Of a stretch of DNA of 33,019 nt, positions 24,190 through 32,187 are shown one piece after another; position 1 is the first letter of the stretch, and each line of letters begins with the position of its first letter. Location: contig JBPCNH010000012.1 of assembly GCA_051001455.1 (NCBI GenBank), positions 1 to 33,019 on the forward strand, given 5' to 3'. Position numbers and translations under genes: made by a program. This DNA comes from JBPCNH01 sp051001455 (GTDB lineage Bacteria > Actinomycetota > CADDZG01 > WHSQ01). The notes below the pieces were generated by a model. That model was not told where the DNA came from. It searched no databases and was given only the letters and a program-made list of their open reading frames with translations.

Positions 24190-24226
24190 GCGGCGCCCCT
24201 ATCGGAGCGCCGCCTTTGTTCTTTTT
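24190..24226 (+). terminator. Intrinsic terminator facing into the 3' end of the atp operon
   Basis: GCGGCGC (24190-24196) and GCGCCGC (24207-24213) form a GC stem, followed on the plus strand by CTTTGTTCTTTTT. As RNA this is a canonical terminator only on the plus strand, where no gene is seen upstream. On the minus strand the same hairpin gains three more pairs (one G-U) but lacks a U-tract. It may stop antisense transcription into atpC, or act as the hairpin after the atp operon. Confidence 0.6.
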
Positions 24227-24270
24227 AGCCTAGCCGCTATTACCTGCTGGAGTACTCCCCAGATGCGCGT

Positions 24271-24648
24271 TCACCCTGGGCCAAGCTTGCCCTCCACCTC
24301 CGCATCACTGCGGGCGGCATCACGCTGACTCGCCTTAGCTTCCCGGGCAGATTCGAGCCTGCGGGTTAGCTCGGCGTCGTCGATGTCGCCTACCTCTTCA
24401 GCATCATCGGCCAGGACGATCACGTGGTAATCGGCCTGGGTGCCGGACGCCTCGAGGAAACCGCCGGGGATCAGGAAGCTCTGGTCGGTTCCGCCACCAC
24501 TGATCTTGACGAGGCCCGGAACCAGCGCCGCCAGGAAGGGGATGTGGCCCCGCATGATGCCGAATTCACCTTCCGGGGACCGGCCAACCACGAGGTCCGC
24601 CTCGCCGCGCCAGACCTCTCTCTCGGCTGAAACGATAGAGACGTCCAT
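24271..24648 (-). CDS. atpC: ATP synthase epsilon subunit
   Basis: 125 residues, the last gene of the atp operon. The N-terminal beta sandwich contains VSIVSAEREVWRGEADLVV, the family landmark GEFGIMRGHIPFLAAL and IPGGFLEASG, followed by DIDDAELTRRLESAREAKAS, part of the regulatory helical hairpin. The product links the rotor to the c-ring and restrains ATP hydrolysis. The ATG at 24648 shares its A with the TGA of atpD. An overlapping TTG three bases earlier is less likely. Confidence 0.96.
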   Translation of the reverse strand: MDVSIVSAEREVWRGEADLVVGRSPEGEFGIMRGHIPFLAALVPGLVKISGGGTDQSFLIPGGFLEASGTQADYHVIVLADDAEEVGDIDDAELTRRLESAREAKASQRDAARSDAEVEGKLGPG

Positions 24649-26090
24649 CAACCTTGGAGTTCCTTAGCCTTGGCCTTGGCCTCTTCGATGCCACCGACCA
24701 TGTAGAAGGCCTGCTCGGGAAGGTCGTCGTACTCACCTTCGGCCAGACCCTTGAACGACTGGATCGTTTCGTCGACCGGGACGTACTTGCCGGGGATGCC
24801 GGTGAACTGCTCGGCAACGAAGAACGGCTGTGAGAGGAACCTCTGGATCTTCCTCGCACGCTGCACGATGATCTTGTCCTCTTCGGCGAGCTCGTCGATG
24901 CCGAGGATGGCGATGATGTCCTGCAGGTCCTTGTATCTCTGGAGATTCCGCTGCACGGTCATAGCGACGTCGTAATGCTCCTGTCCTACGTACCGGGCAT
25001 CGAGGATGCGGCTCGTAGAATCGAGAGGGTCGACGGCCGGGTAGATGCCGAGCTCAGAGATCTGACGGGAGAGAACGGTCGTCGCGTCGAGATGAGCGAA
25101 CGTCGTGTGAGGGGCCGGGTCGGTGATGTCGTCGGCGGGCACATAGATCGCCTGTAGCGATGTGATCGAGCGGCCTTTGGTCGACGTGATGCGCTCCTGC
25201 AGGTTCCCCATCTCCTCCGACAGGGTCGGCTGGTAACCCACGGCCGAGGGCATACGACCGAGGAGGGTCGATACCTCGGAGCCGGCCTGGACGAAACGGA
25301 AGATGTTGTCGATGAACAGCAGCACGTCCTGGTGCTCTTCGTCACGGAAATACTCGGCCATGGTGAGAGCCGAAAGAGCCACGCGAAGCCGCACGCCGGG
25401 AGGCTCGTCCATCTGGCCGTAGACGAGGGCGGTGCTGGAGAGGACGCCAGACTCCTTCATCTCGAGCCACAGGTCGGTTCCCTCACGGGTGCGCTCGCCG
25501 ACGCCCGCGAACACGGACACACCACCATGCTGCGAAGCGACCCGGTTGATCATCTCCTGGATCAGAACGGTCTTACCGACTCCGGCACCACCGAACATCC
25601 CGATCTTTCCACCCTGGACGTAAGGCTCCAAGAGGTCGATGACCTTGATGCCGGTCTCGAACATCTGGGTCTTAGGCTCGAGATCCTCGAAGTTCGGAGC
25701 CTTGCGGTGGATCGGCCAACGCTTGATGCCGTCCGGCAGGTCTGAACCGTCGACCGGCTCGCCCAACACGTTGTAGACGTGACCGAGGGTCTCGGGACCC
25801 ACAGGGACGGTGATCGGCTGACCAGTGTTGATGACCTTGGTGCCGCGCACCAGACCGTCAGTCTGCTTCATGCAGACGGCGCGCACGGTGTTATCGCCGA
25901 TATGTCCGGAGACCTCGGCGGTGATCGTGTCGGTCTGCCCGCCGATCGTCCGCTCAACCGTCAGAGCGAAGCCGATCTCGGGCAGGTCGTTGGGCGGGAA
26001 CTCGACGTCTATCACCGGGCCGGTGATCGTTAGCACGCGCCCTTCGCTCGTGTGCAGATCCCCGGACAAGCGTTCTTCAGTGACTGCCAT
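24648..26090 (-). CDS. atpD: ATP synthase beta subunit
   Basis: The 480-residue catalytic subunit of F1. Walker A is GGAGVGKT (167-174). The catalytic stretch GERTREGTDLWLEMKESGVL is present, Walker B is DVLLFIDNIFRF, and the DELSEE-like ILGIDELAEEDKIIVQRARK is in the C-terminal domain. The ATG at 26090 has an excellent AGGAGGAATAC upstream, consistent with high expression. It lies nine bases after atpG. Confidence 0.99.
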   Translation of the reverse strand: MAVTEERLSGDLHTSEGRVLTITGPVIDVEFPPNDLPEIGFALTVERTIGGQTDTITAEVSGHIGDNTVRAVCMKQTDGLVRGTKVINTGQPITVPVGPETLGHVYNVLGEPVDGSDLPDGIKRWPIHRKAPNFEDLEPKTQMFETGIKVIDLLEPYVQGGKIGMFGGAGVGKTVLIQEMINRVASQHGGVSVFAGVGERTREGTDLWLEMKESGVLSSTALVYGQMDEPPGVRLRVALSALTMAEYFRDEEHQDVLLFIDNIFRFVQAGSEVSTLLGRMPSAVGYQPTLSEEMGNLQERITSTKGRSITSLQAIYVPADDITDPAPHTTFAHLDATTVLSRQISELGIYPAVDPLDSTSRILDARYVGQEHYDVAMTVQRNLQRYKDLQDIIAILGIDELAEEDKIIVQRARKIQRFLSQPFFVAEQFTGIPGKYVPVDETIQSFKGLAEGEYDDLPEQAFYMVGGIEEAKAKAKELQG

Positions 26091-26099
26091 GTATTCCTC

Positions 26100-26990
26100 C
26101 TAGTTGCCTGCGTCGGACAGGGCCTCGGCCCCACCGATGACTTCCATGATCTCGGTCGTGATCTCGGCCTGTCGGGCCTGGTTGTACACCCGGTTCAGGC
26201 TCTGGATGAGATCGTCGGCGTTGTCCGTTGCGGCCTTCATGGCCCGGCGCCGAGCAGCATGCTCGGAAGCCGCTGCTTCGAGCATCGCCTGAAGGATCGT
26301 CCCCTCGACGTAGCGCGGGAGCAGAAGGTCGAGGATGTCCTCTGGTGAGGGCTCGAACTCGTACGACGCGCTCGGTCCCGAAGACGACCTGTCATCGTCC
26401 TGCTGGAACTCCGCCTGAGGCATCGGAAGCAGCTGCACTACGACCGGGACTTGCCTCAGCATCGACTCGAAGCGGGTGAAGCCCAGACGCACCTGGTCGA
26501 CCTCGCCGCTCAGGTAAGCCTCCACCACGGCGTCGGCGACCTGACGAGCGTCGTCGATCAAGGGCCGATCGGAGAAACCTTGCCACGATTGCGAGATGTC
26601 GTAGCCGCGGAACTTGAAATACGAGAGGCCCTTCTTCCCCACCGAGAACAGCCGGGTCTCCTTACCGTGAGCGCGCATATCTCGCTCGGCCGCCCGGATC
26701 ACGCTGGTGTTGTAGGCGCCGGCCAGTCCACGGTCCGAGGTGATGACGACCTCGGCGACGCGGCGCACCTCGTCCCTCTCCTTCAGAAGCGGGCTATCGA
26801 TCGAACCGGCGCTCTGCGCAACGCTCGCCATCATGCGGCGCATCTCCTCCGCGTAGGGACGAGCAGCATCGACTGCTTGTTTCGCCTTGATGATCCGCGA
26901 CGACGCGATCAGCTCCATAGCGCGCGTGATCTTCTGGGTCGACCGAACCGACCCGATCCGCCGCTTGATCGCTCTTAGTTGGCCAGCCAC
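26100..26990 (-). CDS. atpG: ATP synthase gamma subunit
   Basis: The 296-residue central rotor shaft. It has the N-terminal coiled-coil strand (LRAIKRRIGSVRSTQKITRAMELIASSRI), the central Rossmann-like domain with VVITSDRGLAGAYNTSVIR, and the C-terminal helix ending in NQARQAEITTEIMEVIGGAEAL. It starts at GTG 26990, immediately after the TAA of the preceding repeat frame, with GAGGAG 13 bases upstream. This separation from atpA by an inserted repeat array is unusual. Confidence 0.98.
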   Translation of the reverse strand: MAGQLRAIKRRIGSVRSTQKITRAMELIASSRIIKAKQAVDAARPYAEEMRRMMASVAQSAGSIDSPLLKERDEVRRVAEVVITSDRGLAGAYNTSVIRAAERDMRAHGKETRLFSVGKKGLSYFKFRGYDISQSWQGFSDRPLIDDARQVADAVVEAYLSGEVDQVRLGFTRFESMLRQVPVVVQLLPMPQAEFQQDDDRSSSGPSASYEFEPSPEDILDLLLPRYVEGTILQAMLEAAASEHAARRRAMKAATDNADDLIQSLNRVYNQARQAEITTEIMEVIGGAEALSDAGN

Positions 26991-27260
26991 TTAGCTCGGA
27001 GCTCCTCGGCGTATACGCCCCCCGCCCACCCGGGCGCCTGCGGCGCCCCTGGTTGTAGCGGTCCCCGAGAACCGAGTCATCTCGTGGCTCGATTCCTCCT
27101 GCATACGCCCCCCGCCCACCCGGGCGCCTGCGGCGCCGCTGGTTGTGGCGGTAGTCGAGAACCGACCCGGCTCGTGGCTCGATTCCTCCTGGATACGCCC
27201 CCCGCCCACCCGGGCGCCTGCGGCGCCGCTGGTTGTGGCGGTGGTCGGCAACCGACTCAT
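26991..27260 (-). CDS. Repeat-encoded 89-residue frame between atpA and atpG
   Basis: An open frame that starts with an ATG four bases after the atpA stop (AGGTGA upstream) and ends with TAA directly abutting the GTG of atpG. It consists of three copies of a 30-residue unit, with shared cores TTATTSGAAGARVGGGR and QEESSHE. The sequence is Gly/Ala/Arg-rich with no known domain. Translation may serve only to carry ribosomes from atpA to atpG and avoid polarity, or it may make a real small protein. I cannot tell which. Confidence 0.45.
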   Translation of the reverse strand: MSRLPTTATTSGAAGARVGGGRIQEESSHEPGRFSTTATTSGAAGARVGGGRMQEESSHEMTRFSGTATTRGAAGARVGGGRIRRGAPS

Positions 27261-27262
27261 CT
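27013..27262. repeat. 90-bp tandem repeat array (about 2.8 copies) in the atp operon, MIRU-like layout
   Basis: Units begin with ATACGCCCCCCGCCCACCCG at 27013, 27103 and 27193, a period of exactly 90 bases or 30 codons. Each unit contains the hairpin-forming GGCGCC-TGC-GGCGCC (first copy slightly changed). Two of the units also carry, on the minus strand, CAGGAGGAAT, which looks like a ribosome site. The third copy is partial and merges with the end of atpA. I saw no other copy in the window. Confidence 0.9.
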
Positions 27263-27264
27263 AG

Positions 27265-28925
<1,661 letters not shown>

Positions 28926-28926
<1 letters not shown>

Positions 28927-29459
28927 TAGCGGATCACCTGTTCCTTCAACTGCTCGAGACGCCTCTTGATCGTGCCGTCGATGACAGTGTCACCGACCTT
29001 GGCGTAGATACCGCCGAGAACACTTGGGTCAACCAGAACCTTCAAGGAGACCTTCTTACCGGTCGCCTTCGATAACGCTGCAGCGAGCTCGGCCTCCTGC
29101 CCTTCCTCGAGCTCCACCGCCGAACGGACCTCGGCGAGCACCGACTGACGTGCATCCGCTGCTATGCGGCTGAGCTCTTCGAGTATCTGCGGAAGCTGAC
29201 GCGCCCGGTCTTGAGCAACCACGAAGGTCACTAATCCGAGCGTGTGGGGCGACACCTTGTCCGACAGCAACTCCTCGAGGATCTTCACCCGGTCGGCAGG
29301 ACCTACCCTGGCATCGGATAGCGCCTGCTTCAGCTCGTGGTGCGACTCGAGCAGCTTGCCGAAACGGAACAGCTCGTCCTCAACGCGGTCCAGCTCACCC
29401 TCAGCCTCAACAACCTTGAAGAGAGCCTCTGCGTATCCCTGTACGAGGACGTCGGCCAT
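28926..29459 (-). CDS. atpH: ATP synthase delta subunit
   Basis: The 177-residue stator subunit of normal bacterial length, not fused to subunit b as in mycobacteria. The N-terminal helical domain (YAEALFKVVEAEGELDRVEDELFRF) and the conserved C-terminal end (LVDPSVLGGIYAKVGDTVIDGTIKRRLEQLKEQ) are present. The start overlaps the atpF stop by one base, and the stop overlaps the atpA start by one base, so translation is coupled on both sides. Confidence 0.98.
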
Positions 29460-30034
29460 CAGTTGTTCGACCCTCCACTCATGCCGCCGACCTGACTGAT
29501 GTAATCGTCGACGAGCTTCGATTGGGCCTGCCGGTCGAGCGAGTTACCGACCACGCGTTCGGCCAGATCGACAGCCAACCGCCCGACCTCGCCGCGCAGC
29601 TCTTCGAGTGTGCGCTTGCGCTCGTTCTCGATCTGCTCGCCCGCGCGCTCAACGATGGTCGCGGCTTCCGCCTCGGCCTTCGCGATCAGATCTTTACGAA
29701 CCTGCTCGGCAGACTGACGTGCCTCTTCGATGATTCGGTTCGACTCGGAGCGGGCATCGGCAAGCTGAACCTTGTACTCATCCAGCGTCTGCTGCGCTTC
29801 CGTCTTCGTCGTCTCAGCACTTTGCAGATTCCCGGCGATCTCTGCTTCGCGTGCCTCGACCGCTGCCCGGATCTTGGGCCACGCGATCCGCATCAGGAAG
29901 AAGGCAACGAGAGCAAAGGCCAACGTCGCCCAGATCAGTTCCGCCGTCTCCGGCAGGATCAGATCGAGACCACTCGGCTCCTCCTGATGGCCACCCTCTT
30001 CGGCCGCCAGCAACCAGCCTGTGAAGTTACTCAT
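29459..30034 (-). CDS. atpF: ATP synthase subunit b
   Basis: The 191-residue peripheral stalk. It has a polar N-terminus, one membrane helix (about 31-52, ELIWATLAFALVAFFLMRIAW) and a long charged coiled coil (IRAAVEAREAEIAGNLQSAE onward). It ends in a Ser/Gly/Asn tail. The ATG at 30034 lies 21 bases after atpE. Only one b-type gene is present in the operon, so it probably forms a homodimer. Confidence 0.97.
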   Translation of the reverse strand: MSNFTGWLLAAEEGGHQEEPSGLDLILPETAELIWATLAFALVAFFLMRIAWPKIRAAVEAREAEIAGNLQSAETTKTEAQQTLDEYKVQLADARSESNRIIEEARQSAEQVRKDLIAKAEAEAATIVERAGEQIENERKRTLEELRGEVGRLAVDLAERVVGNSLDRQAQSKLVDDYISQVGGMSGGSNN

Positions 30035-30055
30035 GGGCTATCAGCTCCTAGGCGA

Positions 30056-30316
30056 CTAAAGGATGAAGGTAAGGACGAACCCGATGAGGGCAAGCGCCTC
30101 GATCAGGGCGAAACCAAGGAACATCGTGGTTCGGGTAGTGCCGGCCGTCTCCGGCTGACGCGCCATCGCCTGGATGGCGTTCGAGAAGATGTTTCCGATA
30201 CCGATCGTGGCACCGATGGCGGCGAGCCCGTACACGAGGCCACGTCCGATAGCGGCGAGCCCCTCGTCGGTCATCCCCGTGGTTCCAGCTTCCTGTGCAA
30301 GGTGGATCAGGTCCAT
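30056..30316 (-). CDS. atpE: ATP synthase subunit c
   Basis: The 86-residue rotor-ring subunit. It has two membrane helices, a polar loop ARQPE (52-56) and the ion-carrying Glu73 in FALIEALALIG. The residue after Glu73 is Ala, not the Ser or Thr of sodium-binding rings, so it is proton-coupled by inference. The N-terminus is slightly long (about 17 residues before the first Gly-rich helix). A very strong ribosome site, AAGGAGG, precedes the ATG, and a hairpin lies between it and atpB, which fits the need for many c copies per enzyme. Confidence 0.98.
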   Translation of the reverse strand: MDLIHLAQEAGTTGMTDEGLAAIGRGLVYGLAAIGATIGIGNIFSNAIQAMARQPETAGTTRTTMFLGFALIEALALIGFVLTFIL

Positions 30317-30366
30317 CCCTTATGCCTCCTTCTAGTTGCTGACTTCGATTGCTGTTCGCTTTTCCG

Positions 30367-30381
30367 CCCGGTCAGACCGGG
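30367..30381 (-). promoter_or_regulatory. Intercistronic hairpin between atpB and atpE
   Basis: CCCGGTCAGACCGGG is a perfect inverted repeat in the 78-base gap between atpB and atpE, with no U-tract. It probably stabilises or processes the downstream mRNA, so that atpE is translated more than atpB, rather than ending transcription. Confidence 0.5.
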
Positions 30382-30394
30382 ATGTTGACGTTGG

Positions 30395-31231
30395 TTACGC
30401 AACTGCTACTTCGACCTCTCTGTGTGGATTGGCGTGCTCGTGAGTGGACTCTCCACCCGCCTCATGGCCCTCATGATCACCGTGGCCGTGAAGTGACTCG
30501 GCGATGTAGAAGGCGGACAGGGTGGTGAAGATATAGGCCTGGATGAGGATCACCATCAGCTCGAACACGATCAGCAGGGCGATCGTGAGGAACGTAAGTA
30601 CGCCCAGCGGCGTACCGATGCCCGAGAAGATCAGGTCCTCGGTGAAGAGCACGAAGACGACCACGAGAACGTGACCCGCAAGGAGATTGGCCATGAGTCG
30701 GATGGCCAGCGTCAGCGGGCGGATGATGAAGACCGAGAAGAACTCGATCGGCGTAAGGATGAAGTAGATCGGCCACGGTACGCCCGGCGGGAAGAGGGTG
30801 TCCTTGAAGTAGCTGAAGCCATGGTTCTTGATCCCGACCACGTTATAGATCACGTACGTGGCCAAGGCGAGAACCGCCGGGAGCGCCATCCGAGACGTAA
30901 CCGGGAAGGAGATACCCGGGATGATCTCGGTCAGGTTGGCGAAGAAGATGAAGAAGAAAACCGTCGCAAGATAAGGGGCGAAGCGTGCGCCCTCGGGGCC
31001 GATCACATCTATCGCGATGTTGTTACGAACGAACAGGTAACCGGTTTCGGCCACCATGCCAAGCCCCTTGGGATTGCGCGTCTTCGCCGCCTTGGCAGCA
31101 CCGATGACGAACACGGCAGAAGTCACCAGTCCGACGAGCAGCATGAGGATCACCACTCGGTTCACAGCGAAAGGTGTGTCCTTGAACCAGAACGGTTCCC
31201 AGAGGAAAAGATGGAATACATCAAGTTCCAT
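30395..31231 (-). CDS. atpB: ATP synthase subunit a, with His-rich C-terminal tail
   Basis: The 278-residue membrane subunit forming the proton half-channels. It has about six hydrophobic segments, the essential arginine is Arg178 in LAIRLMANLLAGH, and the last helix contains ILIQAYIFTTLSAFYIAESL. After that helix comes an unusual soluble tail of about 30 residues with seven histidines (H248, 250, 253, 256, 264, 266, 270) and many Glu/Asp, which could bind metal ions. The ATG at 31231 has AAGGAG eight bases upstream. Confidence 0.97.
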   Translation of the reverse strand: MELDVFHLFLWEPFWFKDTPFAVNRVVILMLLVGLVTSAVFVIGAAKAAKTRNPKGLGMVAETGYLFVRNNIAIDVIGPEGARFAPYLATVFFFIFFANLTEIIPGISFPVTSRMALPAVLALATYVIYNVVGIKNHGFSYFKDTLFPPGVPWPIYFILTPIEFFSVFIIRPLTLAIRLMANLLAGHVLVVVFVLFTEDLIFSGIGTPLGVLTFLTIALLIVFELMVILIQAYIFTTLSAFYIAESLHGHGDHEGHEAGGESTHEHANPHREVEVAVA

Positions 31232-31235
31232 ACAT

Positions 31236-31652
31236 CTAGCTCCTTACGCCTTGAGAGTCCGTAGCGGGGATGTCTTTCTTACTGGGGATCTTGAGAAGGG
31301 AGGCGGCAGTTTCCCAGATGACGAGCGTCGTATGCGCTCCGATCATCACAAGCCCGGTCACAGCAAAGCTGAGGTTATCGATCCGGTTGATGACCACACC
31401 GGAGACAACGACCAGAACCAGACCGATGAAGAGCATAGCCATCGCAGCGGGAACCAGGAGGTGCGGAGCGTTCTCGGCGATGCCTCCGAGAACCCTTCCT
31501 GCGAGGAAAAGATTGAGGAGCGCGAGTGCCAGGCCGATCGTGGCAGCAAGCGCCGTCCTGTTGTCGCCGAGCAGGAAGGAAGCGAGGACGACGAAGGGCG
31601 CGAGCAGCACCCCTCGCCTCACCATCCGCTGAACCATCGCCAATTCGATCAA
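31236..31652 (-). CDS. atpI: ATP synthase protein I (AtpI-like)
   Basis: About 138 residues with four membrane helices: LLAPFVVLASFLL, ALAATIGLALALLNLFLAG, LLVPAAMAMLFIGLVLVVVSGVV and FAVTGLVMIGAHTTLVIW. Membrane topology and position before atpB fit the ATP synthase I family, which assists c-ring assembly or Mg2+ supply. The frame is open further upstream over atpZ. I start at the TTG at 31652, which overlaps the TGA of that gene (TTGA). An ATG at 31634 is the alternative. The tail is short and polar. Confidence 0.82.
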   Translation of the reverse strand: MIELAMVQRMVRRGVLLAPFVVLASFLLGDNRTALAATIGLALALLNLFLAGRVLGGIAENAPHLLVPAAMAMLFIGLVLVVVSGVVINRIDNLSFAVTGLVMIGAHTTLVIWETAASLLKIPSKKDIPATDSQGVRS

Positions 31653-31882
31653 GACTTCTTTGTCTCCCGGCTCTGTGTCGCGTAATAGACGTGCAAGAAC
31701 CCACCGGCCCAGCCGATCAATGCTCCGATCACCTGCGCCCACGGCTCGACCCCCAGCCAGTTATCCATCAACCGGCCCAAGAACCAGAAGAGAAAAACCG
31801 CTCCGGCGAACTCGAAGGCTAGCGACATTCCCTTCGCCGCGTCACCCATCTGTTGCGCTCGGCCTTGCGGTCTTTCGCTCAC
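31649..31882 (-). CDS. AtpZ/AtpI family small membrane protein
   Basis: 77 residues with two membrane helices (LAFEFAGAVFLFWFLGRLMDNWLG and AQVIGALIGWAGGFLHVYYATQS). It matches the short F0F1-ATPase-associated AtpZ family (ATPase_gene1), with the family's F-G-x-x-D-x-x-x-G turn between the helices. It is the first gene of the atp operon. The start is GTG at 31882 with AGGGA upstream. The proposed role is Mg2+ or Ca2+ transport, or assembly help together with AtpI. Confidence 0.82.
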   Translation of the reverse strand: MSERPQGRAQQMGDAAKGMSLAFEFAGAVFLFWFLGRLMDNWLGVEPWAQVIGALIGWAGGFLHVYYATQSRETKKS

Positions 31883-32045
31883 GCCGTGTCCCTAACCCTT
31901 CATCTCGCCTGCTGAACCTCCGCGACGCGACGAAGTACATCGGTTTCGGGGGATTGGGACCGGTGCATCCTAACCCACCCCTTTTTGACCTCCCCCTGCC
32001 GTGGCGGCGGCCTAAGCCGAACCTCTCCCCGCCACTTGCGAGAGC

Positions 32046-32063
32046 TTGTGAATTCTTTCACAA
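32046..32063. promoter_or_regulatory. Rex- or Crp-like operator upstream of atp genes
   Basis: TTGTGAA-TTCT-TTCACAA is a perfect 7-base inverted repeat. It fits the Rex redox-sensor operator (TTGTGAA...TTCACAA, 16-base core TGTGAA-N4-TTCACA) and also fits Crp/GlxR sites (TGTGA-N6-TCACA). Both regulators control respiratory genes in actinobacteria, and Rex is reported to act on the Streptomyces atp operon. The outer T/A pairs and inner A-T pairs lean towards Rex. Confidence 0.6.
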
Positions 32064-32138
32064 ACTAGGCCCACTCGATTCCAAGCCGTCCCCTGAGAGT
32101 GGTGACTTTGTCTCCCGACTATCCGAAGTTCTTCCCGG

Positions 32139-32173
32139 GAAACAAAGAGAGGGCCCCTTCCGGGACCCTCTCT
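32139..32173 (-). terminator. Intrinsic terminator of the LPXTG surface-protein gene
   Basis: AGAGAGGG (32146-32153) pairs with CCCTCTCT (32166-32173), and the stem extends inward with one mismatch. On the minus strand it is followed by TTTGTTT. It lies 15 bases after the stop at 32188, so it separates that gene from the atp operon. Confidence 0.8.
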
Positions 32174-32187
32174 GGTTGCTCGTAGCT

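Larger units (their letters stand above)
31883..32187 (-). promoter_or_regulatory. Leader and promoter region of the atp operon
   Basis: These 305 bases without genes hold, from right to left on the minus strand, a terminator for the surface-protein gene, a TTCCCGGGAA palindrome (32132-32141), the TTGTGAA-N4-TTCACAA palindrome (32046-32063), and then a G-rich leader of about 160 bases. No well-spaced -35/-10 pair stands out, so the promoter itself is not assigned. Confidence 0.5.
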
